Positions 33,971 to 42,591 of a stretch of 56,786 nt of DNA are shown here, one piece after another. The notes below the pieces were generated by a model. The model was not told the DNA's origin. It made no database searches and saw only the letters and a list, made by a program, of their open reading frames with translations. Each line of letters starts with the position of its first letter. Position 1 is the stretch's first letter. Position numbers and translations under genes: made by a program. The stretch is from Patescibacteria group bacterium (GTDB lineage Bacteria; Patescibacteriota; Minisyncoccia; Phycocordibacterales; DATDWN01), in assembly GCA_013816135.1 (NCBI GenBank), contig JACDEV010000004.1:1-56786 (forward strand), in the 5' to 3' direction.

Positions 33971-36552
33971 GATTTTGTTTCCCAGTCACCGTGCCAATGT
34001 TCATTCCCATTAGCATCAATCTCCCATATAACTACAGTAGCAGTGTGACTATCTGGACTATGAACATTATATCCATTAAAATTTGTTTCTGCAGTATTTT
34101 TTAGAGCTACTTTTTTACAATCAACAAATCTTTTTCTATAAACATCGTTTACACCTTGTCGATTGGTAGAAGCGCTTCCTCTACGATCCATTGGTATTGT
34201 TACCATTTGACGTAACTTTACAGCAGGAAGACTTTTATTATTTTTAATCCTATCTGTCCTAACACGTTTTGCGGTTTCAATGGCTTCTTTTAATACATTT
34301 ACAATAAATGTATCTGAGTCAACTGATTGAACAAAATTTTCAGATGGATTATTTGCTCTAACTACTAAAACAGGGGTATCATCAAGTTTTTCTGCCTGAA
34401 TAGCCAAAACTGAACCTCTCAATTCCTCATTTGGTTTGCCTTTATTAGTAACATATATCCATGATCGGAGATTAGGAAACTGACCTTTTGCCATTGAATC
34501 ATGTTGAGAGGTGTGACAAGAATCTCCTAAATCTCCTGAATAAATATGAAGAAGACCAGAAACAGGCATCATTGTGACAGGAACTTCCTTTGTTGTTTTT
34601 CCTGAATACACTCCTAAAATTTTATCTAATTTATTTTTTAGTATAGTTATTGGCATATATCCCGTCTGCTTATCTAATTGTTGTTGCCAAACTAAATTAA
34701 GTTTCTCAAGTAATTCTGGAGAAAAAGCGGGATGTTCTGTGTGTTTTGAATCTTGTAAATGATGAAGATAATGTTCCTCTATATAATCTTTCGATATTTT
34801 ATGAACCAAATATACACTATCAGATGTTGCTACATCTATATCATTAATATTGACCAATAACTCTCTTACTAGTTGTTTATAACCTTGATTCATCACGTAA
34901 TCACGCATATGGATAGCTGAAAGATCTCGTATAACTTTCTGCAAAGAAACTTTGCCATCAAGTTTATTAAGTGATTCTAAAACTACTACATAATCCTCCA
35001 TTTTATGAGGGGAACTATCTAACAAATTAAGGATTTTATCAATTTCTTTGATAACATCATTCAATACATTTGCTTGACGCTCTATACCCTGTCTACCTTT
35101 TGGATTTTGAAGAGCTTTTAACTTTTTAATTAGTCCTTGTTTTATTTTAGGATCTTTTTCAATATCAACTACTTTTTGTATTTCATCAGGTGAATTAGAA
35201 AGTAACTCTTTAATTTTAGTTTCTTCCTCAGAAAGATCTTCCATTACACCGTCAAGATACCCTACAAAACCATTGTTCGCAGCTGCTTCCCACGATTGAA
35301 TTAATGGCAAATAAGCATCAGTGACTTCTTGACTGGATAATAATTCAACGACTTGTTCAGTTTGATCTCTTGGAACTTCAACTTTATGTTTAAGTAGTGG
35401 AACCTTTATAGTGGTTTCTTTAAAACCAGCAGGTAGCTCACCTAATGATGGGTCTCTTTCAATTGTGTTATTCCATTTATGAATTATAACTGGCAAACTA
35501 TCATCTCTCTCAAACTGACTGGAACCTTTAATCCTATTAAATAATTCTAATCCAAGTTCTGTTGTAAGACCATCTGGTATTTTATCTGTAAGGAGGTCTG
35601 AACGTATCCCTTTAAGGGCAGAACTTAATTCATTAAATAACTCCAGAGAGTCTTTAAACCTCCATGTTTCATCTTTACGATGAGTTTTGATACCAAATTC
35701 TGTACATAATTTTAGAGTATCTTGAGAAAGACGATCTAGGTCTCTATTTCTCTGACAATCAATATACACTTTAAATATTTCGGGTATATTATTCATACCC
35801 ATGATCTCAATAAAGGAGACTATTAGTTCAGCATCCTCTTCCTTATCTAATGAAATTAAACCCAATTTAAGTCCATTTCTAATAAACGGTTTAAATTCAT
35901 TTACCCATGGATCATTATCTACATTACTGACTATGCCTTGTAATTTTTCTAGTCTAGAAAACGCAGATATCCACGGATCATCTAAAACAGTTTTTTTTAA
36001 TAAAACTATCGTCTCATTGTTTTGTGATTCTGCATTTATAAATTTTACAATACTAACAACTTTTCTGGGATCTTCCGATATATAACGGCGAATTAACCTT
36101 GTCACGTCTTCAGAGTTAAAACTAAGTTCGAGCTCCTTCATTTTTTCACTAGCAAGAGTAAATAAAGTTTTATCTCCTTTATCAATTGAAGAGATAAGGA
36201 TCTCACTGCAGACACTAGACATTACCTCTGGACTAGGTAAAATTTCTTCTAATTCGAAAATTTGAGACAACCTACCAATCTGCCTTAGCTTCCTTATTGC
36301 ATAAGCAGATATTATATTCATATCTACTTGATCAAAACTAGGTTTAATTTTTGTTACTTCCTCGAATTTTTTAATTTTTGTAATTACTGAATCAAAAGAA
36401 TATGGATCAAAATTAGTAAGCCAAGTTAGATATAACTGCATAATTTCTGATTCATTTTCTTTGTAGTGGTACTTCAAGAGTTCGTCGCTAATCATGACGA
36501 CCTCTTTGCCACACCCTGGACAAATTCCTTTGTGTGTCGATTTAAGTCTCAT
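33967..36552 (-). CDS. Large unknown protein (861 residues) with N-terminal zinc-motif, first gene of operon
   Basis: The protein opens KGICPGCGKEVVM (one Cys-x2-Cys) followed by KYHYKE, which might complete a single zinc site. Residues ~40-620 are largely helical, like a repeat scaffold. The C-terminal ~200 residues are different: MPVSGLLHIYSGDLGDSCHTSQHDSM, SWIYVTNKG, RGSVLAIQ and ETNFNGYNVHSPDS suggest a compact enzyme-like domain with a conserved-looking Asp-Ser-Cys-His. It has a TTGACC/TATTGT promoter and a GGAG ribosome site. No family recognised. Confidence 0.65.
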   Translation of the reverse strand: MRLKSTHKGICPGCGKEVVMISDELLKYHYKENESEIMQLYLTWLTNFDPYSFDSVITKIKKFEEVTKIKPSFDQVDMNIISAYAIRKLRQIGRLSQIFELEEILPSPEVMSSVCSEILISSIDKGDKTLFTLASEKMKELELSFNSEDVTRLIRRYISEDPRKVVSIVKFINAESQNNETIVLLKKTVLDDPWISAFSRLEKLQGIVSNVDNDPWVNEFKPFIRNGLKLGLISLDKEEDAELIVSFIEIMGMNNIPEIFKVYIDCQRNRDLDRLSQDTLKLCTEFGIKTHRKDETWRFKDSLELFNELSSALKGIRSDLLTDKIPDGLTTELGLELFNRIKGSSQFERDDSLPVIIHKWNNTIERDPSLGELPAGFKETTIKVPLLKHKVEVPRDQTEQVVELLSSQEVTDAYLPLIQSWEAAANNGFVGYLDGVMEDLSEEETKIKELLSNSPDEIQKVVDIEKDPKIKQGLIKKLKALQNPKGRQGIERQANVLNDVIKEIDKILNLLDSSPHKMEDYVVVLESLNKLDGKVSLQKVIRDLSAIHMRDYVMNQGYKQLVRELLVNINDIDVATSDSVYLVHKISKDYIEEHYLHHLQDSKHTEHPAFSPELLEKLNLVWQQQLDKQTGYMPITILKNKLDKILGVYSGKTTKEVPVTMMPVSGLLHIYSGDLGDSCHTSQHDSMAKGQFPNLRSWIYVTNKGKPNEELRGSVLAIQAEKLDDTPVLVVRANNPSENFVQSVDSDTFIVNVLKEAIETAKRVRTDRIKNNKSLPAVKLRQMVTIPMDRRGSASTNRQGVNDVYRKRFVDCKKVALKNTAETNFNGYNVHSPDSHTATVVIWEIDANGNEHWHGDWETKS

Positions 36553-36568
36553 TTTTTCTCCACAGGAA

Positions 36569-36597
36569 ACAATAGAATATTTCTAGCTATTGGTCAA
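36569..36597 (-). promoter_or_regulatory. Sigma70-type promoter of the 861/432-residue operon
   Basis: On the minus strand TTGACC (36592-36597), 17-base spacer, TATTGT (36569-36574), then TGTGGAG before the ATG at 36552. Confidence 0.6.
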
Positions 36598-36611
36598 TGA
36601 CTTAATAATTT

Positions 36612-36645
36612 AAAAGGCATCTGCGACGAATCGCAAATGCCCTTT
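36612..36645 (-). terminator. Intrinsic terminator of 36649-37194 gene
   Basis: AAAGGCATCTGCGA pairs imperfectly with TCGCAAATGCCCTTT across a CGAA loop. There are A/T runs on both sides, so it may also work in the other direction. Confidence 0.7.
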
Positions 36646-36648
36646 TTA

Positions 36649-37194
36649 TTACCCTTGTGCAATATTTTTTAAGCCATACCTATAGGTGTCCGATTCCCAT
36701 TTAATCGTTCGAGCCATTCGGCAACCTACAGATGTCCACCTGTTAAAGCGCTTTGACATGAACATATATAGTTCACTTTTTGGTCCAGATGTTTCCAATG
36801 ACAAAGTATTGTAGAAAGAAGCGCCAATCTGTTCAAAGTACTCATGATTGTGTCGACCACGATGAGAAGACTGATCGCGCAAGAAGCCTGCATGAAGAAT
36901 AATCTGAGATGCACCTATTTCAAGCCGTTGTAATCTGACACGTCTTGGTAAAGTGTTCTCTTCATATTCTACTAAGACATATTTTTCAAATACATCGGCA
37001 AGAGTTGGTTCAAGTCTCTCATAACCAGCAGTATTACTCGTAGAAACCAGAGCCCAGTGAGCATGAATAGAAGCTACGTATTTCAAATGCTCTTCTGTTG
37101 TTCCTGATGGCAGAACTTCATTCGCCAAGGAAGAGGCAAAGAATCGGATCGTCGCTTCATTGCCAGATTCAAGCAAGTCAGCCAGACAACTCAT
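36649..37194 (-). CDS. Unknown soluble protein (181 residues), accessory class
   Basis: AAAGGGGG lies six bases before ATG 37194, which I prefer to the adjacent GTG at 37197. The product starts MSCLADLLESGNEATIRFFA and has a mixed helical composition with many Arg, His and Glu; there is no membrane segment. Segments such as RLQRLEIGASQIILHAGFLRD and RFNRWTSVGCRMARTIKWES look like a folded alpha/beta protein. GC content is higher than in neighbours and a strong terminator follows. No family recognised. Confidence 0.65.
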   Translation of the reverse strand: MSCLADLLESGNEATIRFFASSLANEVLPSGTTEEHLKYVASIHAHWALVSTSNTAGYERLEPTLADVFEKYVLVEYEENTLPRRVRLQRLEIGASQIILHAGFLRDQSSHRGRHNHEYFEQIGASFYNTLSLETSGPKSELYMFMSKRFNRWTSVGCRMARTIKWESDTYRYGLKNIAQG

Positions 37195-37252
37195 CACAAG
37201 CCCCCTTTGTTTGTTCTAAATTCAGTATAAAGAATAGAACAAAATAAGCAAA

Positions 37253-37831
37253 TCAATAGACACGTGCACCCCAATCTTCAAATTTTGAAACCCATTTTGC
37301 ACGATTTAAAGGTGAAATTTTTTTCATTGGACCAACTTTTTTCATCCTAGTATAAAAACCTGCAAACCAAAGTATTCCATCCTGTATCTCGTTGGTGTTG
37401 TCTCCAAATAGAAATCTAGCAAGTAGTGGGGCAGAATCAGAAGTAACAAACACTCTAGCAGTCCTACCTTTTAATAATCTTTGCCACCCAATACCACTTG
37501 GCAAGAATTTATAAGCGAAACCTGGAAGCCACATCCTATCGAACAAGCCTTTAAGTAAAGCTGGCATAGTAGACCACCAAGATGGATAAATAATAACAAA
37601 ATGATCACACCACCTGATATCCTCTTGAAGTTTTTTCAAATCTGGTTCGAGTTCTTGTATAACTTTGTAACCATGATGAAGGATAGGGTCAAACTTCATA
37701 TCTCCTATATTTACTCGTCTTACTTCGTGACCCACTAGCATTGCACCTTTTGCATAGCTATCTGCAAACTCGCAGCACATACTTTCTGTGTCTGGATGAC
37801 CTAAAAGAACTAAAATTTTATGTGTTTTCAT
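37253..37831 (-). CDS. NAD(P)H dehydrogenase (quinone)-like flavodoxin-fold reductase
   Basis: This 192-residue protein has the flavodoxin_2 layout: ILVLLGHPDTESMCCEFADSY binds the FMN/FAD phosphate, HFVIIYPSWWSTMPALLKGLFDRMWLPGFAYKF is the family signature of the MdaB/KefF/NQO group, and a C-terminal region TFVTSDSAP-like strand follows. It reduces quinones or related electrophiles using NAD(P)H. It is seven bases downstream of the 38062 gene and likely co-transcribed. Confidence 0.88.
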   Translation of the reverse strand: MKTHKILVLLGHPDTESMCCEFADSYAKGAMLVGHEVRRVNIGDMKFDPILHHGYKVIQELEPDLKKLQEDIRWCDHFVIIYPSWWSTMPALLKGLFDRMWLPGFAYKFLPSGIGWQRLLKGRTARVFVTSDSAPLLARFLFGDNTNEIQDGILWFAGFYTRMKKVGPMKKISPLNRAKWVSKFEDWGARVY

Positions 37832-37837
37832 TAAAAA

Positions 37838-38062
37838 TTACATCAAGCTTTTCAAAGCTGATTCATGACGTTTCATCACTTCCATACTGGCATCCATCTC
37901 GCTTTTGCCTTTTTTTATTTCTTCTTGAACTTCCAGAGCAATAGTTTGGAAAAAATCAGGATGTTTTTCAATCATATTAAACAACTTGTCTTGGTCTGCC
38001 TGAGGCACACCTTTTAATTTAGAAGCCATCATTTTTCTCATCAGAAAAGATTTCATTGACAT
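37838..38062 (-). CDS. Small helical protein upstream of the quinone reductase, unknown
   Basis: This 74-residue protein is rich in Lys, Met, Glu and Gln and predicted to be all helical (KMMASKLKGVPQADQDKLFNMIEKHPDFF...). It might be an accessory or DNA-binding protein, but nothing specific is recognisable. A TAATAT box ends six bases before the ATG. It precedes the reductase gene by seven bases. Confidence 0.6.
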   Translation of the reverse strand: MSMKSFLMRKMMASKLKGVPQADQDKLFNMIEKHPDFFQTIALEVQEEIKKGKSEMDASMEVMKRHESALKSLM

Positions 38063-38068
38063 GTATAA

Positions 38069-38074
38069 ATATTA
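38069..38074 (-). promoter_or_regulatory. -10 box (TAATAT), predicted leaderless
   Basis: TAATAT-TTATAC-ATG upstream of the 37838-38062 gene. Confidence 0.5.
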
Positions 38075-38132
38075 ACAGTTACAAGGAACTCCGTCTACTT
38101 CAGTCCTGGAAAAATGTGCTATTATTTAATAT

Positions 38133-38987
38133 ATGAATTCAGTAAAGAGTCCCTTTCCGAAAAAAAGTAAAAAAAATATTTCTTTTTTTCAGGGAATGAA
38201 GTCACTTATAATAATTTTTCTACTTTCTGTATCTCTCCTTATTGGCACCATGATACATTACGGTTTAGATCCATCTATATTGGCTTCCTTAGCATTTTAT
38301 GAAGCATTAGCAAATCCTTCAGTAAGAATAATCAGAGTACAAGAAGGCCTACGAAAGGAGCAGATTGCGGAACTTATGGCAGACAAATTAGGTTGGACAG
38401 ACATCCAAAAAGTTGAATTTGAGAATGCTCATCTAGCTTTGAACCGTAACGATTTAGAGGGTCACTACTTTCCAAAGACTTATATTATATCAAAAGATGA
38501 AAACCCAGTTCAGGTTAGTACAACAATGTTCCATGAATTTTCAAAACAAACTAAAAATATTAGCAAATCAAAGACTCAACAGATTATAAATCAAGACACA
38601 GCTCTTACTATCGCTTCTATTATCCAACGTGAAGCTGCTGGTAAGAGTGATATGAACCTTATTTCAGGAATTATCTGGAATAGGATATTTAAAGGTATGA
38701 AACTCCAGTTAGATGCTACTTTGCAATATGCCAAGGGATCGGAAGAGGACGGTTGGTGGAAGGTTGTGAAATCAAAAGATAAAAATATTGACTCCCCTTA
38801 CAATACGTATACTAATCTTGGTCTTCCTCCAACAGCAATCTCTAACCCCGGACTTGCTGCAATCGAAGCTGCCTACAAACCAGAGAAAACTTCTTGCCTT
38901 TTCTACCTACACGACAAAAACCGAAACATCCATTGTTCAAAAACATATGAAGGTCATGTAAGAAATATTGAGAGATATCTTAAATAG
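38133..38987 (+). CDS. Endolytic murein transglycosylase MltG-like (second copy)
   Basis: This 284-residue protein has an N-terminal transmembrane helix and the YceG catalytic domain. It shows IRVQEGLRKEQIAELM (LysM-like), LTIASIIQREAAG with the catalytic Glu, LQLDATLQYAKG and SPYNTYTNLGLPPTAISNPGLAAI. It is shorter than the copy at 23390-24388 and clearly divergent from it, so the two are paralogues rather than a recent duplicate. A TATTAT box ends seven bases before the ATG. Its 3' end overlaps the convergent next gene by eight bases. Confidence 0.9.
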   Translation: MNSVKSPFPKKSKKNISFFQGMKSLIIIFLLSVSLLIGTMIHYGLDPSILASLAFYEALANPSVRIIRVQEGLRKEQIAELMADKLGWTDIQKVEFENAHLALNRNDLEGHYFPKTYIISKDENPVQVSTTMFHEFSKQTKNISKSKTQQIINQDTALTIASIIQREAAGKSDMNLISGIIWNRIFKGMKLQLDATLQYAKGSEEDGWWKVVKSKDKNIDSPYNTYTNLGLPPTAISNPGLAAIEAAYKPEKTSCLFYLHDKNRNIHCSKTYEGHVRNIERYLK

Positions 38988-39561
38988 TACGAGCGAGGAA
39001 TCCTATAAGCAAGATACCTAGGAAGTTAAAAGAAAAAGAAATAATTATAAATAAAGATGTCTTCATCTTTGTTATACCTAATAGACTTATTCCGACCTCA
39101 TCTGGAATTGGAGAAGCGATTATCAAACCACCGACAAGAAACGACATCCAACGAAAAAGTCTAAGTCGAAAAAGCGCTCTGGTCCTTTTACCGATTTTTC
39201 TATGAGACACAAGCTCCAATATATGTTCTGAAAATTTATCTTTAACAAAACGAAATATCAAAAGGTCCCCCAGGAGTGCTCCAAGGGCTCCAAAAAAAGC
39301 TGTCGTAACTATAGAATTAAATTGACTTATCTTACCTAATGTAACTATAGCTGGTGCTGTTGTAAAAACAGAGGTAAAAAATATTCCAGCGATAAAACTT
39401 CCTATGAACTTATAACCTTGTGCTGAATCAAGTACAGCTTGGAGAGTGCTACTTTTGACCAAAAGTATCGCCATCAGAATGCTAAATATAATTATAACAA
39501 TATCGTGGTAAATGAAATTACTTTCATTTATATCATTCAATTCTAGCTCGTTTTTTTTCAT
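38980..39561 (-). CDS. VTT/DedA-like multi-pass membrane protein
   Basis: I start at ATG 39561 (MKKNELELNDIN), because the earlier ATG at 39570 lies inside a TATAAT box seven bases upstream. The 193-residue protein has about five transmembrane helices, an Ala/Gly-rich loop TTAFFGALGALLGDLLIFR and the sequence SPIPDEVGISLLGITKMKTSLFI, reminiscent of VTT/DedA-family membrane proteins. Those act as lipid scramblases or transporters, but here the role is only inferred. Confidence 0.6.
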   Translation of the reverse strand: MKKNELELNDINESNFIYHDIVIIIFSILMAILLVKSSTLQAVLDSAQGYKFIGSFIAGIFFTSVFTTAPAIVTLGKISQFNSIVTTAFFGALGALLGDLLIFRFVKDKFSEHILELVSHRKIGKRTRALFRLRLFRWMSFLVGGLIIASPIPDEVGISLLGITKMKTSLFIIISFSFNFLGILLIGFLARTI

Positions 39562-39613
39562 TGATATCATTATAACCTATAAACAAAATAGGAATACAAT
39601 TTTCATTATATTC

Positions 39614-39799
39614 CTATTTCCCTATTTCATTAGGGCTAACGTATTCACCCAACATATACCCGATTAAAAAAACAAGAAAACCCATAGTTAGAACAATGAG
39701 GGTGCGAAACCACCAATCACTCCTGCCGTTCGTGTTAATATAGAACGGCTTTGTAAAAGCTCCGAAGAAGATAGTTAATAAAGTTACACCAAGTAACAT
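39614..39799 (-). CDS. Small two-helix membrane protein (61 residues)
   Basis: An AGGAG lies eight bases before ATG 39799, a good ribosome site. The product has two hydrophobic helices (about 2-16 and 30-50) around a basic turn with TNGRSDWWFRTL, suggesting a small membrane hairpin. The dedicated ribosome site and placement resemble the other accessory genes. No family recognised. Confidence 0.6.
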   Translation of the reverse strand: MLLGVTLLTIFFGAFTKPFYINTNGRSDWWFRTLIVLTMGFLVFLIGYMLGEYVSPNEIGK

Positions 39800-39878
39800 T
39801 CTCGATCTCCTATATAATTTTTAAGTTTAGGTTTTTCCATTAGTAAAATAACTCATATTTTGATAAAAGTAAAGTCTC

Positions 39879-41126
39879 CTAGAGAAACAAAAGGTCTCGA
39901 TTGAGGTCTTCTGAGTCGCTACCTTTAGTCTTTATTTTTTTAGCATTGTGACTTGAAGCAAGATGGATAACTCGCTTACCGAACTTCTTTTCCAAAGAAT
40001 CAATTTGCTTGTGTATGGTTTCAAACTTATTTGTTGTAATCATCCCTCCAAATAAGTCTCCTTGCTTTACTTCTTCCGGAACTAATTCATACAGACTTAC
40101 CCCAGTTGCTCGATAAAATGTATTTTTCCTGTAAATATTATTAAAATATTTTCTAGCCAAAACTATAAGCCCTTCTGGAGTGTTGGTTGGAGCTTCTAAC
40201 ACCACTTCAAAACTATAGTATCTAAACTCCTGTGATTTTAGAAAAAATGATATTTTCTTTGGAACCAAGTTATAATGTCTGACTTTCCTACAGGCTTCCT
40301 CTAGATGTTTCGAAATCTGTGATAACAAGAAAACTGAATCGTTTGTCGGAGGATAAAATGTCCTTGTCTTTTGAACCGACGAATAAGTTGTTTTACGTTC
40401 TGGGTCTACTTTTAAAATAGACACGCCATTCAACTCATACCATATCACTTGGTAGGGTTTTGAAAGATTTCCCTTTATCCAAGGAAGACTTTTATCAGCA
40501 AACTCACCTGCTGTATTTATTTTCCAAAGTTTAAGAAACTCCGAAGTTCTCCTCCCTATTCCCCAAATCTTTTCTATTGGAGTCTTGGATAAAAAATCTT
40601 TTATGCTCGGTATTTCTATTACCGTCAAACCATCTGGCTTTTCCCATTTAGAGGCCACCTTGGAAAGACATTTAGTTGGACCTAGTCCAATGGATATAGA
40701 AAGTTTCAATTCATTATTTATTTCTAATTTTATACGTTCTGCAATTTCTCTATAGCTCATCTTGAGCGGTTTATCCAAACCCGTAAGCTCCGCAAAACAT
40801 TCATCTATACTGTATTCCTCTACCTCGTCTGCATAACGGCGCACAATATCGAACATTTTTGTAGAGTACTCTTCGTAAGACTTATAATCCCCAGGCAAAA
40901 TAAGGACTTTTGGAAATTCTTTTTTTAGTTTAAATATGGGAAATCCGCGAGTTATACCCATAGCTTTTGCCTCATATGATAAAGCAGTTACGATTCCTCG
41001 CTCTTCACCTGTTACTACAGGTAATCCTAGGAGTTTTGGATTCTTAGCTATTTCAACTCCTACAAAAAAAGCATCTCCATCCATGTGAAGAATTACTCTA
41101 GGTCTTTTTGGAATAGTTTTTTTCAC
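39879..41126 (-). CDS. dinB: DNA polymerase IV (Y-family, DinB)
   Basis: This 415-residue translesion polymerase has VILHMDGDAFFVGVEI (metal-binding Asp), EYSIDECFAELTG (catalytic Asp-Glu) and SISIGLGPTKCLSKVASKWEKPDG. The palm and little-finger domains follow, and near the C-terminus KQGDLFGG fits a beta-clamp-binding QxxLF motif. The start is GTG 41126, six bases after TATAAT. A perfect 18-bp palindrome with a GAAC-N4-GTTC core overlaps the promoter, suggesting control by a LexA-type repressor. Confidence 0.94.
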   Translation of the reverse strand: MKKTIPKRPRVILHMDGDAFFVGVEIAKNPKLLGLPVVTGEERGIVTALSYEAKAMGITRGFPIFKLKKEFPKVLILPGDYKSYEEYSTKMFDIVRRYADEVEEYSIDECFAELTGLDKPLKMSYREIAERIKLEINNELKLSISIGLGPTKCLSKVASKWEKPDGLTVIEIPSIKDFLSKTPIEKIWGIGRRTSEFLKLWKINTAGEFADKSLPWIKGNLSKPYQVIWYELNGVSILKVDPERKTTYSSVQKTRTFYPPTNDSVFLLSQISKHLEEACRKVRHYNLVPKKISFFLKSQEFRYYSFEVVLEAPTNTPEGLIVLARKYFNNIYRKNTFYRATGVSLYELVPEEVKQGDLFGGMITTNKFETIHKQIDSLEKKFGKRVIHLASSHNAKKIKTKGSDSEDLNRDLLFL

Positions 41127-41132
41127 CTACAT

Positions 41133-41156
41133 ATTATAAGTGAACTATAGTTCACT
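41133..41156 (-). promoter_or_regulatory. dinB promoter with LexA/SOS-type box
   Basis: AGTGAACTATAGTTCACT (41139-41156) is a perfect palindrome containing GAAC-N4-GTTC, the core of the Gram-positive LexA box (known for that family). It abuts TATAAT (41133-41138), which is six bases before the dinB GTG, so bound repressor would block RNA polymerase. Confidence 0.7.
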
Positions 41157-41186
41157 GGAAAGCCGTGTATGATTATAAAAAAACCG

Positions 41187-41215
41187 CCCAAGGTAGAGAC
41201 GAGCTCTACCTTGGG
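41187..41215 (-). terminator. Intrinsic terminator of 41233-42150 gene
   Basis: A 12-bp perfect stem CCCAAGGTAGAG/CTCTACCTTGGG followed on the minus strand by GCGGTTTTTTT. Confidence 0.85.
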
Positions 41216-41232
41216 TCGGATGTTCACAGAAT

Positions 41233-42150
41233 CTACTTCATTAGCGCTTCGAGTTGTGCGAGAAGAGCACCTGCCTGTTTCACTTGCTCCAATTTCAAGT
41301 GGAGCTCAGTAAGTCTTTCTTCGTGCTCTTGCTTCAGCCGAGTGAACTCTTCTTCACCTCGGATGATATCCCCCTCGATCTGGTCTTTACTTTCGACCAG
41401 ACGCCGTGCTCGCACCAAGGGATCAGAGGACTCAGAAGGTAAAGACCCAGCAAGGGCAAGCATTTTCTCTGTGGCTTTGTAAGAACCAGCATTCTTGCTA
41501 CCTTCCGAGACAAACGGCTCAATCCATCCCTCTTTGATCAACTCGTGGGCGGACATTTTGATTCCAAACTCACGACGGAGGGCGCTGACCTCGTATTTGG
41601 TCAATCGTTCCTCTTTCTTGCTAAGAGATTCCGATATAAACTTCTTAGCAAAGACTTCCATCACGGTAATCATACTTGGCTTCTCCACCGGCGCTTCTGT
41701 CGCCGGAATGATTTGTTCAACTACTTCCACCATTTCTTGATCAAGCAACTGAGATTCAGAAACTTTACTTACCTCTGCCGGAGGTGTAGGAACAGGCTTT
41801 CGTTCCGGTGTTGCGTTCCTGAGAACATTTGGCAGAGTTTGAACACCTAGGCAAGTAAACAAAATTCTCTTTATCTCACCATTGGAAACCACAATTGGGA
41901 ATGTCTCTCTGAGAACTCGTACTCTCTCAAAGTCATCATGACCGATGAATTTGGTCAAAATGACCAGACCCACCTTTCCACCTAGGTCAGATTGGATTTT
42001 ATGGCGAAAAATTATTCTTCCATTATCCATTAACTGCCTGGTGTACTTATTGTGGTTCGAGTCCCTCCAACCAAGCACCGCAATTCTCTGCCCTTGTCGA
42101 AGAACATCTTTGATCTTCTCCACAAGAGCTACCCGTTGTCCATCTATCAC
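41233..42150 (-). CDS. Unknown protein with alpha/beta N-domain and C-terminal coiled coil
   Basis: The start is GTG 42150: GGAG lies five bases upstream, and the apparent ATG at 42189 falls inside the promoter. The 305-residue product begins MIDGQRVALVEKIKDVLRQGQRIAVLGWRDSNHNKY. This and VGLVILTKFIGHDDFERVRVL resemble a Rossmann-like or DUF2325-like fold (only a resemblance). A Pro-rich linker, a charged middle region and a C-terminal coiled coil (DQIEGDIIRGEEEFTRLKQEHEERL...) follow. Composition is richer in GC than the neighbours. Confidence 0.65.
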   Translation of the reverse strand: MIDGQRVALVEKIKDVLRQGQRIAVLGWRDSNHNKYTRQLMDNGRIIFRHKIQSDLGGKVGLVILTKFIGHDDFERVRVLRETFPIVVSNGEIKRILFTCLGVQTLPNVLRNATPERKPVPTPPAEVSKVSESQLLDQEMVEVVEQIIPATEAPVEKPSMITVMEVFAKKFISESLSKKEERLTKYEVSALRREFGIKMSAHELIKEGWIEPFVSEGSKNAGSYKATEKMLALAGSLPSESSDPLVRARRLVESKDQIEGDIIRGEEEFTRLKQEHEERLTELHLKLEQVKQAGALLAQLEALMK

Positions 42151-42179
42151 ACATTCTCCTTTCTGAAAGTTCTTTATAT

Positions 42180-42208
42180 TATTTATCATAAAAACTTAAG
42201 CATGTCAA
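42180..42208 (-). promoter_or_regulatory. Sigma70-type promoter of 41233-42150 gene
   Basis: TTGACA (42203-42208), 17-base spacer, TAAATA (42180-42185). The predicted start of transcription near 42173 lies downstream of the ATG at 42189, ruling it out as the start. Confidence 0.7.
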
Positions 42209-42224
42209 ATTTATTTCTTTTCAT

Positions 42225-42255
42225 AGTAAAAAAAGGCCCAAGGCCTTTTTTTACT
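42225..42255. terminator. Bidirectional intrinsic terminator
   Basis: A 14-bp perfect stem AGTAAAAAAAGGCC/GGCCTTTTTTTACT with loop CAA downstream of the 42291-42485 gene. Confidence 0.85.
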
Positions 42256-42290
42256 GCAAAGTATATTTAAGATGACAAAATAAAAAGTCC

Positions 42291-42485
42291 CTACATATCA
42301 AGTTCACCCGTAAGATCATCTATGCTCGTAAACTCTCTATTAGGGAGTCCATTGATCATAGTCATAGCCTCACTTGGTGCTTTCTTGTCTTTGATGAATT
42401 GCATTAAACCTTGCTTATTGATAGGAAATTTTATTCCCTTCAACATGCTTTGTATATCCATTGTTTGTTTTGTATTTGTTTCCAT
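42291..42485 (-). CDS. DUF2795-like small protein
   Basis: This 64-residue protein contains MLKGIKFPINKQGLMQFIKDKKAPSEAM and INGLPNREFTSIDDLTGEL. This matches the DUF2795 pattern (a Leu-Lys-Gly-x2-Phe-Pro opening, a central basic helix, then x-Leu-Pro-x-Arg-x-Phe-x-Ser-x2-Asp). The family's role is unknown; it is a small helical domain. No -10 box at six bases is clear here; a weak AT-rich leader precedes the ATG. Confidence 0.7.
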   Translation of the reverse strand: METNTKQTMDIQSMLKGIKFPINKQGLMQFIKDKKAPSEAMTMINGLPNREFTSIDDLTGELDM

Positions 42486-42591
42486 ATGGTGTGTGGTTAA
42501 TTAATAATTGAAACCCCACACTAAGAATTATACGTTTTTAAAATGAAGGCCAAATGAAGATAAAAATCAAAAAATATCTCGAAAGTTAAGC

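Noticed and set aside
41165-41850. Several plus-strand frames opposite the 41233-42150 gene
   Set aside because: They are antisense shadows without expression signals; the minus-strand gene has promoter, ribosome site and terminator.
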